Below, one piece after another: positions 7,578 to 17,059 of a stretch of 64,000 bases of DNA (its first letter is position 1; every line of letters begins with the position of its first letter). The notes under the pieces were generated by a model. The model saw only the letters and a program-made list of their open reading frames with translations. It was not told where the DNA came from and did no database searches. The translations under genes were made by a program, and so were the position numbers. The stretch comes from Pseudoalteromonas sp. UG3-2 (GTDB lineage Bacteria; Pseudomonadota; Gammaproteobacteria; Enterobacterales; Alteromonadaceae): the NCBI RefSeq assembly GCF_037120705.1, contig NZ_JAWLJU010000002.1, forward strand, positions 62,001 through 126,000. Reading direction: 5' to 3'.

Positions 7578-8942
7578 ATGAGTTTTAATATTGCACTTAC
7601 AGGTTTGTCAGCCGCGCAAAAAGACTTAGATGTGACGGCGAACAACATCGCTAACGTGAATACAACAGGCTTTAAAGAGTCTCGAGCTGAATTTGCTGAC
7701 GTTTATGCAGCATCTGTATTTAGTTCAGGCAAGACTAAAAACGGTGATGGCGCTCAAACTACAATGGTAGCGCAGCAATTTCACCAGGGGTCTCTTAAGT
7801 TCACACAAAACTCGCTGGATTTAGCTATTACGGGTGAAGGCTACTTCGCAATGTCTGAAGAGTTTGGCTCTCAAGATTATGCTTTTACTCGAGCAGGAGC
7901 ATTTAAGTTAAACAAAGATAACTTCATTGTTGATGCCCAGGGTAACTTTTTACAAGGCTTCCCTGTGGATGAGAGTACAGGCGACAATGAGTCGGTCAGT
8001 CTTAGCACCGCCAGTGCTATTCAGATCCCTGACTCATCAGGCTCACCAAGAGCAACAACTAATGTCTACTCTTCTTTCAACCTAGATTCTAGAGAGGTTC
8101 ACAAACCGCTAGCTTTTGACCCAGAGGAAAGTGCGACTTATAACCACTCCACTTCGACAACGGTATACGACTCATTGGGTCAGCCCCATACGATGCAGTT
8201 GTTTTTTAAGAAAACAGATGGCATTGCACCGAATGTTGACAACGAGTGGCAGGTGTTTGCAACCTTAGATCAAAAACCTTTTGATTTAAGTGGTCAGGAA
8301 CAAACCACTACTCCATACACACCAATTACAACCTTTGTATTTGATTCCGCTGGTATTCCTTCTACGACAGATGGCAACCCAAATACGGGCAGTACCTTTA
8401 ATGAGTTAACATTGCCAAGTGGTGCAGGTGGTGGTGCTGGCTTATCTGACTTGCTTGGAAATGGTGCTAGCTTTCCAAGCGATGTAACCTTGAATTGGCG
8501 TGATGAGTCGAATACAACGGGTAAACTACCAACACAATATGCAAGTAAGTACGAGACCAAAGCGCTTGAGCAAGATGGTGCCACAGTAGGTAGGTTGTCA
8601 GGTATCGATATCGGTGGTGATGGTAAGATTGTGGCTTCATACAGTAATGGTGATCAGTCTTTCTTGGGTCAAGTAGCCATGGTCAGGTTTCCCAATTCAC
8701 AAGGATTGCAGCAGGCAGGTAACACCTCTTGGAAGAAAAGCTTAACATCGGGAGAACCCATTGCCGGTGAACCTGGCTCGGGAACGCTTGGTGCAATAAA
8801 CTCATCCGCCTTAGAGCAATCTAATGTTAATTTAACCAATGAGTTGGTGGACCTTATCAGTGCACAGCGTAACTTTCAGGCCAACTCCCGTGCCTTAGAG
8901 GTTAACTCAACGCTACAGCAGAACATTCTGCAGATCCGATAA
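7578..8942 (+). CDS. flgE: Flagellar hook protein FlgE
   Basis: FlgE polymerises into the hook, the flexible joint outside the cell. The 454-aa product has the rod/hook N-terminal motif (MSFNIALTGLSAAQKDLDVTANNIANVNTTGFK), a large variable central region and the conserved C-terminus (SNVNLTNELVDLISAQRNFQANSRALEV). A strong ribosome-binding site (AGAGGTG) precedes the ATG, and an intrinsic terminator follows the stop. Confidence 0.96.
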   Translation: MSFNIALTGLSAAQKDLDVTANNIANVNTTGFKESRAEFADVYAASVFSSGKTKNGDGAQTTMVAQQFHQGSLKFTQNSLDLAITGEGYFAMSEEFGSQDYAFTRAGAFKLNKDNFIVDAQGNFLQGFPVDESTGDNESVSLSTASAIQIPDSSGSPRATTNVYSSFNLDSREVHKPLAFDPEESATYNHSTSTTVYDSLGQPHTMQLFFKKTDGIAPNVDNEWQVFATLDQKPFDLSGQEQTTTPYTPITTFVFDSAGIPSTTDGNPNTGSTFNELTLPSGAGGGAGLSDLLGNGASFPSDVTLNWRDESNTTGKLPTQYASKYETKALEQDGATVGRLSGIDIGGDGKIVASYSNGDQSFLGQVAMVRFPNSQGLQQAGNTSWKKSLTSGEPIAGEPGSGTLGAINSSALEQSNVNLTNELVDLISAQRNFQANSRALEVNSTLQQNILQIR

Positions 8943-8958
8943 ACTATTATGCCCTCCA

Positions 8959-8985
8959 AAGGCTGCGCTCGTCGCAGCCTTTTTT
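8959..8985 (+). terminator. Intrinsic terminator after flgE
   Basis: AAGGCTGCG (8959-8967), loop CTCGT, CGCAGCCTT (8973-8981), then a T-run to 8985. This ends the flgBCDE unit. Confidence 0.92.
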
Positions 8986-9012
8986 ATCCCTGTCAAAAAC
9001 ATCACTCATAAC

Positions 9013-9030
9013 TTGGCACTAAGCTTGCAA
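9013..9030 (+). promoter_or_regulatory. Sigma54 promoter for flgFGHI
   Basis: TTGGCACTAAGCTTGCAA is a near-perfect -24/-12 element (GG at 9015-9016, GC at 9027-9028). It lies 37 bp before flgF, just after the flgE terminator. Confidence 0.93.
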
Positions 9031-9066
9031 TAACCAATACAAGTTAGAATTTTAAGGGTCATCGTT

Positions 9067-9831
9067 ATGGATAAAATGGTATATATCGCCATGTCAGGCG
9101 CGAAGCAAAGCTTACGCGGAGTGGCATTAAAAGCGAATAACCTTGCTAATGCCAATACGACTGGCTTCAAAGCCGATTTTGCGCAAGCCCGCTCAATGCA
9201 AGCGTTTGGTGAAGGGTTACCGACTCGAGTGTTTGCTATGCAAGAACGCCCTGGCACCAATATGACCGGTGGCGCTATCGTAGAAACCGGCCGTGAGCTC
9301 GATATTGCTGTGGATGATAAGTCTTGGCTCAGTGTGGTGGACGCCAGTGGTGAAGAAGCTTACACCAAGGTAGGCACGCTCAACATCCGTAATGATGGCG
9401 CTTTGGTCACCAGTCATGGCCGTCAACTAATTGGCGAAGGCGGTCCTATCGTTCTTCCTATTCCAGTAGATAAAGTGGTGTTTAGTGACGATGGCTCAAT
9501 TCAAGTAAGGCCCCAAGGCGCCCCTGCCAACTTTTTGGAAGTGGTGGATAGGCTCAAGGTCATTGAAGCAGATAACAGCAAACTGGCGAAAGGCAACGAT
9601 GGCCTGTTTAGACCAAAAGAAGACAAACTTGAAGACGGCATTTGTGGTTTTTGTGAAATATCACCCACTGCCAAAGTCCAGAGTGGCTTCTTAGAAATGT
9701 CCAATGTTAATCCAGTTCACGAGATGGTGGATATGATCAACCATCAGAGACAATTTGAAATGCAAATTAAGCTGATGAAAACAGCTGAAGAAATAGACGA
9801 GCGACACACTTCGCTCCTACGCATAGTATAA
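9067..9831 (+). CDS. flgF: Flagellar proximal rod protein FlgF
   Basis: FlgF is a rod subunit below the distal rod. The 254-aa product has the rod motif KANNLANANTTGFKADFAQARS near residues 22-41 and the conserved C-terminal block SGFLEMSNVNPVHEMVDMINHQRQFEMQIKLMKTAEE. It is first in flgFGHI behind a strong sigma54 promoter. Confidence 0.95.
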   Translation: MDKMVYIAMSGAKQSLRGVALKANNLANANTTGFKADFAQARSMQAFGEGLPTRVFAMQERPGTNMTGGAIVETGRELDIAVDDKSWLSVVDASGEEAYTKVGTLNIRNDGALVTSHGRQLIGEGGPIVLPIPVDKVVFSDDGSIQVRPQGAPANFLEVVDRLKVIEADNSKLAKGNDGLFRPKEDKLEDGICGFCEISPTAKVQSGFLEMSNVNPVHEMVDMINHQRQFEMQIKLMKTAEEIDERHTSLLRIV

Positions 9832-9847
9832 GCGTGAGGTAAGAGTT

Positions 9848-10636
9848 ATGAATCCTGCACTGTGGATAAGTAAAACCGGCTTAGATGCCCAACAAACCGA
9901 TATTTCGGTGATTTCGAATAACTTGGCAAACGCCAGTACGGTGGGCTATAAGAAAAGCCGTGCTATTTTCGAAGATCTTTTATATCAAAACATCAACCAG
10001 CCAGGCGGGCGCAGCTCTCAAGATACTGAACTGCCTTCAGGCTTGATGCTAGGCGCTGGTGCCAAAGTGGTTGCCAACCAGAAAAACTTTTCTCAAGGCA
10101 ACATGCTCAGCACTGAAAATTCTCTAGATTGGATGATCCAAGGCCCGGGCTTTTTTGAAATCCAAATGCCTGACGGCACCACGGCGTACTCCCGAAATGG
10201 TCAGTTTACCACTGACGAGGAAGGGCGAGTCGTGACCTCTGGTGCGGGTTTCCCATTGCAGCCAGAAATGAATGTGCCAGATGATGCTCAATCCATTACC
10301 GTCTCACAAGATGGTGAGGTGTCTGTGCGGGTTAACGGCCAAGCTGAAAACGTGGTCATTGGTCAGCTGGTGATCAGCGACTTTATTAATCCATCGGGTT
10401 TAGAACCCATCGGCCAGAACTTGTACACCGAAACCGCGGTAAGTGGTGCGCCAGTGCAAGGCAACCCCAGCGTTGAGGGGCTAGGAAAAATTGTTCAAGG
10501 GGCATTAGAAACGTCCAACGTGAATGTCACCGAAGAGCTGGTTAATCTGATTGAAACGCAACGGGTTTATGAAATGAACTCGAAAGTCATCTCATCGGTG
10601 GATCAGATGCTTAGTTATATTAATCAGCAGCTTTAA
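9848..10636 (+). CDS. flgG: Flagellar distal rod protein FlgG
   Basis: FlgG forms the distal rod that crosses the peptidoglycan and outer membrane inside the P and L rings. The 262-aa length is the family norm. It shows SNNLANASTVGYKKSRAIFEDLLYQN, the FlgG-specific region QPGGRSSQDTELPSGLMLGAG and the C-terminal SNVNVTEELVNLIETQRVYEMNSK. It is 16 bp after flgF. Confidence 0.96.
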   Translation: MNPALWISKTGLDAQQTDISVISNNLANASTVGYKKSRAIFEDLLYQNINQPGGRSSQDTELPSGLMLGAGAKVVANQKNFSQGNMLSTENSLDWMIQGPGFFEIQMPDGTTAYSRNGQFTTDEEGRVVTSGAGFPLQPEMNVPDDAQSITVSQDGEVSVRVNGQAENVVIGQLVISDFINPSGLEPIGQNLYTETAVSGAPVQGNPSVEGLGKIVQGALETSNVNVTEELVNLIETQRVYEMNSKVISSVDQMLSYINQQL

Positions 10637-10648
10637 TTAGGGGGTAGT

Positions 10649-11332
10649 ATGCGTGCATTATATTTAGCCATCGCAACCGTTGCAGCACTCAGTGGCTGTA
10701 GCACAACACAGAATAAACATGTGGTGCGTGATGATCCTTATTATGCACCTATCTACCCAGAAGAAACACAGTCGCAAATGGTCGCTACGGGTTCATTGTT
10801 TAATACCCAGTTTTCCAATGATCTATACGCCGATAAAAAAGCGTTGCGGGTAGGAGATATTATTACGGTGGTGTTAAGAGAAACCACGCAAGCGACCAAG
10901 GCGGCAAACTCCACGCTGGAAAAAGACAGTGAAGTGTCAGTGGATCCTTTAATAGGCTTGGGGGGAAATGCCATTAATATTGGCAGTGAGGCGATTCAGT
11001 TTTCATCGGGCTCGGCCTCTTCTTTTGAAGGAGACTCACAAGCTAATCAGTCTAATAGCCTATTTGGTAATATTTCTGTCAATGTGACGCGTGTTTTACC
11101 TAACGGCAACCTAGTGATCCGTGGTGAGAAGTGGCTGACCTTGAATTCTGGCGAGGAGTTTATTCGTTTAGAGGGGCTGGTGCGGCCTCAGGATGTCAAA
11201 GCGGATAATACCGTAGAGTCTAACCGTGTTGCTAATGCTCGAATTCAATATTCAGGCAAAGGCGATCAGCAAGAAGTGCAAAGTGCTGGTTGGTTAACGA
11301 GCTTCTTTATGAGCGCGATAATGCCATTTTAA
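10649..11332 (+). CDS. flgH: Flagellar L-ring lipoprotein FlgH
   Basis: FlgH forms the outer-membrane L ring, the bushing for the rod. The 227-aa product carries a lipoprotein signal ending LSGC (Cys17), then LFADKKALRVGDI-type sequence (DLYADKKALRVGDIITVVL) and ITRVLPNGNLVIRGEKWLTLNSGEEFIRLEGLVRP, all diagnostic. It lies between flgG and flgI. Confidence 0.96.
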   Translation: MRALYLAIATVAALSGCSTTQNKHVVRDDPYYAPIYPEETQSQMVATGSLFNTQFSNDLYADKKALRVGDIITVVLRETTQATKAANSTLEKDSEVSVDPLIGLGGNAINIGSEAIQFSSGSASSFEGDSQANQSNSLFGNISVNVTRVLPNGNLVIRGEKWLTLNSGEEFIRLEGLVRPQDVKADNTVESNRVANARIQYSGKGDQQEVQSAGWLTSFFMSAIMPF

Positions 11333-11343
11333 GGGTGTAACAA

Positions 11344-12453
11344 ATGAATAAGTCGATAGCAAAACTACTGTTAAGTTCAGCGCTGTTCGCTCTGACTGTG
11401 ATTTCTTTTGGCAGTAAAGCAGAGCGAGTTAAAGATGTTAGTATGGTTGAAGGCGTGCGTTCAAACCAGTTGGTAGGTTATGGCTTAGTTGTAGGCTTAC
11501 CGGGCACCGGCGAGCAAACCCGCTTTACCGAGCAAAGCTTCAAAGCAATGTTAAATAGCTTTGGTATTTCGATGCCGGCTAATTTAAAGCCAAAAATTAA
11601 AAATGTGGCAGCCGTTGCTGTGCATGCGGATTTACCTCCGTTTGTAAAACCGGGCCAAACCATTGATGTTACTGTGTCTTCTATAGGCAGTGCCGGAAGT
11701 TTGCGTGGCGGTACCTTGTTACAGACGTTTTTAAAAGGCGTGGACGGTAATGTCTATGCCATTGCTCAGGGCAGCTTAATTGTCGGCGGCCTAGGTGCTG
11801 AAGGGGCTGATGGTAGCCGAGTGGTGATCAACACCCCAACCGTTGGCCGCGTTGCCAATGGCGCTACAGTTGAACGCGCGGTACAAAGTCCGTTTACTCA
11901 AGGGGATTATATCACTTTCAATCTCAACAACCCGGATTTCACCACAGCAAAGCGCTTAGCAGACACCATTAATGATTTAGTCGGACCAAACAGTGCGAAA
12001 CCAATGGATGCGGCTTCGGTAAGGGTAATTGCCCCACGAGACCCATCACAGCGAGTGGCGTATTTATCCACCTTAGAAAATTTAGAGTTTAAACCAGCAG
12101 ACACCGCTGCCAAAATTATCGTCAACTCGCGTACCGGCACCATTGTGATCGGCAAAAATGTGAAATTACAGCCTGCAGCTATCACTCATGGCGGCCTCAC
12201 AGTAACCATCGCTGAGCAACAAAATGTTGCGCAACCCAATGCTTTGGCAGAAGGGGAGACTGTGGTGACACAGCAAAGCATCATCGATGTTGATCAAGAT
12301 GACTCACGGGCCTTTGTGTTTGACCCAGGTGTTAGCCTAGACGATTTAGTCCGCGCTATAAACCAAGTGGGCGCAGCCCCTGGCGATTTAATGGCGATTT
12401 TGGAAGCCTTAAAAGAAGCCGGCGCGATTAATGGTCAATTAGTCGTCATATAA
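11344..12453 (+). CDS. flgI: Flagellar P-ring protein FlgI
   Basis: FlgI forms the periplasmic P ring, assembled with help from FlgA. The 369-aa product has a cleavable signal (about residues 1-26, ending GSKA), the conserved [31 protein letters not shown] and [24 protein letters not shown], and a C-terminal [33 protein letters not shown]. It ends the flgFGHI unit and is followed by a strong terminator. Confidence 0.96.
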   Translation: MNKSIAKLLLSSALFALTVISFGSKAERVKDVSMVEGVRSNQLVGYGLVVGLPGTGEQTRFTEQSFKAMLNSFGISMPANLKPKIKNVAAVAVHADLPPFVKPGQTIDVTVSSIGSAGSLRGGTLLQTFLKGVDGNVYAIAQGSLIVGGLGAEGADGSRVVINTPTVGRVANGATVERAVQSPFTQGDYITFNLNNPDFTTAKRLADTINDLVGPNSAKPMDAASVRVIAPRDPSQRVAYLSTLENLEFKPADTAAKIIVNSRTGTIVIGKNVKLQPAAITHGGLTVTIAEQQNVAQPNALAEGETVVTQQSIIDVDQDDSRAFVFDPGVSLDDLVRAINQVGAAPGDLMAILEALKEAGAINGQLVVI

Positions 12454-12477
12454 AGGTTGTTTTATAATCAATAAGTT

Positions 12478-12504
12478 AGCCCCACAAATGTGGGGCTTTT
12501 TTTT
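12478..12504 (+). terminator. Intrinsic terminator after flgI
   Basis: AGCCCCAC (12478-12485), loop AAAT, GTGGGGCT (12490-12497), then an uninterrupted T-run to 12504. The T-run runs straight into the next sigma54 promoter. Confidence 0.93.
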
Positions 12505-12520
12505 GGTCTGTTTTTTGCAT
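12503..12520 (+). promoter_or_regulatory. Sigma54 promoter for flgJKL
   Basis: TTGGTCTGTTTTTTGCAT has GG at 12505-12506, ten bases, and GC at 12517-12518. It overlaps the last Ts of the flgI terminator. Transcription should begin near 12530. Confidence 0.85.
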
Positions 12521-12555
12521 TATCTAAGTATGTGTTTACAACAGTGCTTAACAGT

Positions 12556-13518
12556 ATGAATACCGACCAGCTGAAAAATCAGAGCTTTTTTGACTTAGGC
12601 AATCTTGACTCTATCCGTAAGGAGGCGCTTCAAGGTGCTGGCGATAAAAATGCGTCCGATCAGGCATTAGAAAAAGCGGCCAAACAGTTTGAGTCAATTT
12701 TTACGCAAATGCTGCTAAAGAGCATGCGTAAAGCCAATGAAGCACTAGAAGATAAAGATAGCCCCTTTAATTCCAGCGGAGTGAAGTTTTTCGAAGAGAT
12801 GCATGACCAACAATTGGCAATGCATTTGTCAGATAAAGGCAGCTTGGGCTTGGCGGATCTTATTGTGCAGCAACTCTCGCCAAGTACTGAGGGCTTTAAG
12901 CCAGCGTCGGTGCTGCGAGGAGATACCGCTTTGCCTGCACGCTCAGAAACCAAGACCAACACCACTGTTAAGCCGAGTGCTGAAGATAGCATGGTGGTGA
13001 CTAGTCAAACTGCTAATGAACAAGCAGCGAGTTTTTCTTCTCCAGATGAGTTTGTTGAAAAAGTATGGGACTACGCCAAGTCAGCGGCTAAGAAGTTAGG
13101 GTTAAACCCAGCAGTCATGGTGGCACAAGCAGCATTGGAAACAGGCTGGGGACAGCACATTATTAATAAAAAAGGCGGTGGCAGTAGCCACAACCTTTTT
13201 AACATTAAAGCAGACAGTCGCTGGCAAGGCGACAGTGCCAAAAAGTCGACACTTGAATTTGAGCAAGGTTTGCCAGTGCGCAAACAAGCTGATTTCCGGG
13301 CTTATGACTCAATAGCGGATAGCTTTGATGATTACGTCAGTTTCTTAAATGAAAACCCACGTTATCAAGAAGCACTTAATAATACCGCAGAACCTGCAGC
13401 CTTTTTAGACTCGTTACAAAAAGCAGGTTATGCAACTGATCCAAATTATGCCGATAAAATTAAGCAGGTATTGAAGCGTGTTGAGCTTCAAAGTATCGCT
13501 GCTTCATTGGTACGTTAA
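12556..13518 (+). CDS. flgJ: Rod-cap and peptidoglycan hydrolase FlgJ
   Basis: FlgJ is a bifunctional periplasmic protein: the N-terminal part caps the growing rod and the C-terminal glucosaminidase opens the peptidoglycan. The 320-aa product shows the rod-binding half (AAKQFESIFTQMLLKSMRKANEAL) and the enzyme half (about residues 170-310) with the catalytic glutamate in ALETGWGQH (about Glu195) and the NLFNIKAD motif. The ATG at 12556 is chosen because the expected transcript starts near 12530; the frame is open further upstream but those codons overlap the terminator and promoter. Its ribosome-binding site is weak, and GTG at 12532 or 12544 is possible. Confidence 0.93.
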   Translation: MNTDQLKNQSFFDLGNLDSIRKEALQGAGDKNASDQALEKAAKQFESIFTQMLLKSMRKANEALEDKDSPFNSSGVKFFEEMHDQQLAMHLSDKGSLGLADLIVQQLSPSTEGFKPASVLRGDTALPARSETKTNTTVKPSAEDSMVVTSQTANEQAASFSSPDEFVEKVWDYAKSAAKKLGLNPAVMVAQAALETGWGQHIINKKGGGSSHNLFNIKADSRWQGDSAKKSTLEFEQGLPVRKQADFRAYDSIADSFDDYVSFLNENPRYQEALNNTAEPAAFLDSLQKAGYATDPNYADKIKQVLKRVELQSIAASLVR

Positions 13519-13531
13519 GGAGTAGACCCTC

Positions 13532-15541
13532 ATGTCATTTAGCATATATGACATAGCAAATGCCGGTGTAAGAGCTAACTCTGAGCTTTTACAAACCACC
13601 AGTAAAAACATCGCCAACGTTAATACCGAGGGCTATGTACGTGAGCGTACTGAGTTCACAACCATGATCGATAATCAAGTGGGTCGTGGTAAAACTTATC
13701 GCTTACTAAATGAATTTGCGCAAAAGCAATTAAATAGAGATACCTCTAATAAAGCATTCTTTGATCAGTTTGTAACAGAAGCAAGCCGAGTAGATAGCTT
13801 GTTTTCTGAAGAGTCAAACAGCTTATCAACGAGCGTCAATTCGTTTTTTAATAATGTACAAGAAAGTTTAAACCAGCCTTCATCATCTGTAGCACGGTCA
13901 TTGGTAATGACGGATGCACAAAATTTGACTGATCAAATGGATAGATTGTCAAGCATTGTGGTTGACCAAAAAGCAGTGGTAAATGAGCAGCTAGAAATCT
14001 TTTCAGATGAAGCAAATAACCTGATCCAAAATATCAGTGATTTAAATACCAAGATTGCGTCGATTCATGGCAATGAACGTGAGTCATTATCAAGTGGTTT
14101 ATATAATGAACGTGATAAAGCAATTCGTGACTTATCTGAGTTGATTGATATCGAAACACTCGATGGTAATAACGGTGAAAAGCAAGTGTACTTAGGTTCT
14201 GGTCAAGCACTTGTCATGCAAAGTGGCACATTTAATCTGTTTTCATTCAGTGGCGACCCTGATCCGAACTTTAAAGAATTAAAACTTGATGTAAACGGTG
14301 GCAAAGCTGTGCCGCTTGAAGTCGATACAAGTAAGTTGAAAGGCAAAATTGGTGGCTTACTTGCATTTCGTGACGATATTTTAGTGCCAGCGCAAAATCA
14401 ACTTGGTCAAATTGGCTTAGCGTTAGCCGATGCCTTTAACCAACAAAATAGCTTAGGTATGGACGCTAATGGTGAGATTGGCGGTGATATTTTTGCTATT
14501 CCAACGGTTGATGCGTTCGGTTATCAAGCTAATACGGGCACATCAACAATGACGGCAACCATTGAACCTGGTAAAGGCAGCGAATTGCCAGCAAGTGATT
14601 TTATCGTTACCTATACAAGCGCAAGCACCGTTGAGATTCAGGCAATCGATAATAAAGGTGAACCCATTGGTACAGCATCAACAGCGAATGTAACAACAGG
14701 TGTGATTGACTCTTCAACTATCACTGGCGGTGAAGCATTTGGTTTACAGCTCAATGTAACGGGTACAGCTAATACCGGTGATCAATTTATGGTGAAGTTG
14801 AACTCTCAGGCTGCAACGAGTTTACAGCTTGCAACTGAACGCCCTGAAGACTTAGCGTTAGCATCACCTATTCGGACTGCGAACGATATCAATAATACCA
14901 GTGATGCAAGTATTTCTGCTGGCACAGTATCCGATATTGACAACTCAACGGGTATTAACGTGGGTCCACCACCGAGTTTAGCGAATGGCGATATCACGTT
15001 AGTGAAAACGGCGAATGCGAACGAATATCAAATCACAGATGGCAATGGTACATCGACGTTTACTATTACACCACCTGCTGAAAATATTCTTGCCCAAGCA
15101 GGGGCGCCTTATGATGCCTACGGGTTTGACTTCAATATTGAAGGTTCGCCTGCCACAGGAGACACTTTTACCGTTGAGTTCAATACCGGTGGTTTTGATG
15201 ATAACCGTAATGGCTTGCAGTTGGCTGATTTACAAAATGGTGAACTAGTGCGTCAAAATGTTGTTGCTAGTAGTACTGCGGATAATCACAAAACTCTAAA
15301 TCAAGCATACACTGGTTTAGTATCAGATATTGGCGTAGTTACTTCGGAGGCACAAACAAGCCAACAGGCGTTCACCGCATTAGCAGATCAGTCAGAAGCT
15401 TGGTATGAATCATTATCAGGGGTGAACCTTGATGAAGAAGCGGCAAACTTACTGCGATTCCAACAATCGTATGCTGCATCGGCACAGGTACTTTCAACAG
15501 CACGTACTATTTTTGACACCTTATTAAGTGCGGCGAGGTAA
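13532..15541 (+). CDS. flgK: Hook-filament junction protein FlgK (HAP1)
   Basis: FlgK is the first hook-associated protein, joining hook and filament. The 669-aa product has the N-terminal motif TTSKNIANVNTEGYVRERTEF, FlgK-type coiled regions and the C-terminal VNLDEEAANLLRFQQSYAASAQVLSTARTIFDTLL. Its middle (about residues 320-560) is Thr/Ala/Asn-rich and repetitive, probably outer surface domains. A good ribosome-binding site (AAGGAG) precedes it. From here the sequence becomes visibly more AT-rich than the rod genes. Confidence 0.95.
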   Translation: MSFSIYDIANAGVRANSELLQTTSKNIANVNTEGYVRERTEFTTMIDNQVGRGKTYRLLNEFAQKQLNRDTSNKAFFDQFVTEASRVDSLFSEESNSLSTSVNSFFNNVQESLNQPSSSVARSLVMTDAQNLTDQMDRLSSIVVDQKAVVNEQLEIFSDEANNLIQNISDLNTKIASIHGNERESLSSGLYNERDKAIRDLSELIDIETLDGNNGEKQVYLGSGQALVMQSGTFNLFSFSGDPDPNFKELKLDVNGGKAVPLEVDTSKLKGKIGGLLAFRDDILVPAQNQLGQIGLALADAFNQQNSLGMDANGEIGGDIFAIPTVDAFGYQANTGTSTMTATIEPGKGSELPASDFIVTYTSASTVEIQAIDNKGEPIGTASTANVTTGVIDSSTITGGEAFGLQLNVTGTANTGDQFMVKLNSQAATSLQLATERPEDLALASPIRTANDINNTSDASISAGTVSDIDNSTGINVGPPPSLANGDITLVKTANANEYQITDGNGTSTFTITPPAENILAQAGAPYDAYGFDFNIEGSPATGDTFTVEFNTGGFDDNRNGLQLADLQNGELVRQNVVASSTADNHKTLNQAYTGLVSDIGVVTSEAQTSQQAFTALADQSEAWYESLSGVNLDEEAANLLRFQQSYAASAQVLSTARTIFDTLLSAAR

Positions 15542-15543
15542 TT

Positions 15544-16797
15544 ATGCGTATTTCAAATAACATGATGTATCAAAACAGCGTTAATAAAATCCTTGAAGGC
15601 CAGCAAGGTGTTGTTAATGCCCAAGAGCGTGTAACAACAGGTAAAAAGTATTTATCAACTTCAGAAAGTCCGTCGGCTTATTCTCAAGCAGCATTATATA
15701 CGAATAAAATCCAGACGAATGAGCAGTACACTAAAAATATTAATCAGTTGAACAACCGACTCAATACTGAAGAAGCTGTATTAAGCAGTATCACAGATGC
15801 AATCCAGAGGGCTCAAACACTGACTATTCAAGCCGGTAATGGTACGCTCAATGCTAGCGATAAAGCATCAATCGGCAACGAGTTAGAAGAATTACAACAA
15901 ACTATTTTGAGTTTAATGAATACTCGTTCTGAAGATGGTAAATATATTTTTTCTGGTTATCAGGATAGTACACAGCCCTATCAGTTTGACACTAGCACCG
16001 GTAAATACACTTATAGAGGTGATCAAGGTCAACACAGTATTACAATTGCAGAAGGAGTTTCTATAAAATCAAGTGATAACGGTTTTAATACATTTGAAAT
16101 GGTGAATGCCCGTTTAAATGTAGAGTCGAATACAGCAACAACAACTGGGGCCATTACAGCATCAGTGTTTGTTGATTCACAAGCTGAGTTTGATGCCTTT
16201 CACAAACAAAATTACAATTATGATCCTTCTGCAAGTGCTAGTGCAAATACTTATACTGTAAGAGTTACTGCGGGTGCCACAACTTCTGACCCTGATGAAT
16301 ATGAAATTTTGCGTGATGGCGCTGCGCTTGTACCTGCACAAACGGGTACTGTTTCTGAAAATGGCCAAATAAACTTTGCTGGCTTGAATATTGAGTATTC
16401 AGGCGCTGCGCCCGGGGACATTAATTTTACCTTAGAGAAACCTCAAAAAGAAAATGTACTTAATACTTTGGAGTCGCTCATTCAAGGTTTAAACGATCCA
16501 ACTTTAAATAATCGTGAGTATCGACAAGTGCTATCAGACGCAACAACGCAACTAGGCAACGCAAATGAGCAGGTAGTATTTACCCAATCAAGTTTAGGTG
16601 GGCGAATGAACGCAGTGAGTGCTATTAGTGACTCTAACAAAGCATCTGATATACAAAACCATGCAAGCCGAGCAAACCTTGTTGAAGTTGATATGGCAGA
16701 AGCCATTAATGAGCTCACTAAACAAGAAACTGCATTGCAAGCATCACAAGCAACATTTGGCCGATTAGCTAACCTTTCTTTGTTTGATTACTTATAA
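15544..16797 (+). CDS. flgL: Hook-filament junction protein FlgL (HAP3)
   Basis: FlgL is the second junction protein, in contact with flagellin. The 417-aa product has flagellin-like ends: MRISNNMMYQNSVNKILEGQQ at the N-terminus and EVDMAEAINELTKQETALQASQATFGRLANLSLFDYL at the C-terminus, with the FSGYQDSTQPY motif between. Two bases separate it from flgK. It ends the flgJKL unit. Confidence 0.95.
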   Translation: MRISNNMMYQNSVNKILEGQQGVVNAQERVTTGKKYLSTSESPSAYSQAALYTNKIQTNEQYTKNINQLNNRLNTEEAVLSSITDAIQRAQTLTIQAGNGTLNASDKASIGNELEELQQTILSLMNTRSEDGKYIFSGYQDSTQPYQFDTSTGKYTYRGDQGQHSITIAEGVSIKSSDNGFNTFEMVNARLNVESNTATTTGAITASVFVDSQAEFDAFHKQNYNYDPSASASANTYTVRVTAGATTSDPDEYEILRDGAALVPAQTGTVSENGQINFAGLNIEYSGAAPGDINFTLEKPQKENVLNTLESLIQGLNDPTLNNREYRQVLSDATTQLGNANEQVVFTQSSLGGRMNAVSAISDSNKASDIQNHASRANLVEVDMAEAINELTKQETALQASQATFGRLANLSLFDYL

Positions 16798-16802
16798 GCA
16801 GA

Positions 16803-16867
16803 AATAAATTGCCGCTTTAGTTAAAACAAAGCGGCAAAAGGCTCCCCTCTAAAAGCGGCAATTTATT
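16803..16867 (+). repeat. Alternative hairpins (three-arm repeat) after flgL
   Basis: Arm A (16803-16818, AATAAATTGCCGCTTT) can pair with arm C (16852-16867) over 16 bp. Its inner ten bases (16809-16818) can instead pair with arm B (16828-16837). The two hairpins are mutually exclusive and neither is followed by a T-run. This could be a terminator, an mRNA 3'-end stabiliser or a duplicated terminator. Confidence 0.8.
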
Positions 16868-16961
16868 GTCATACCGATACTCAATAATTAATAACTCCTT
16901 ACTTTATAACCGAAGAGTAAAATTTTTAATTTAAAAACAGTTGTTTGCGTCTTTTTTTAAC

Positions 16962-16979
16962 TTGGCATGTTTCATGCTT
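16962..16979 (+). promoter_or_regulatory. Sigma54 promoter for the first flagellin
   Basis: TTGGCATGTTTCATGCTT has GG at 16964-16965, ten bases, and GC at 16976-16977. It lies about 80 bp before the flagellin at 17060. No sigma28 element is seen here, in contrast to the next flagellin. Confidence 0.88.
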
Positions 16980-17003
16980 TAAATAGTTATCAATTATTTA
17001 ATA

Positions 17004-17031
17004 GTGGTTCCTGTTAGACGTGTTGAACCAC
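17004..17031 (+). other. 5'-UTR hairpin of the first flagellin mRNA
   Basis: GTGGTTC (17004-17010) can pair with GAACCAC (17025-17031) over a 14-nt loop, about 28 nt before the ATG and inside the predicted leader. It may stabilise the mRNA. Confidence 0.5.
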
Positions 17032-17059
17032 ACTCTGTTTAATCTTTGGAGATGGTAAA

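Noticed and set aside
12490..12555. Upstream extension of flgJ
   Set aside because: It overlaps the flgI terminator and the sigma54 promoter, so it would not be on the flgJ transcript.
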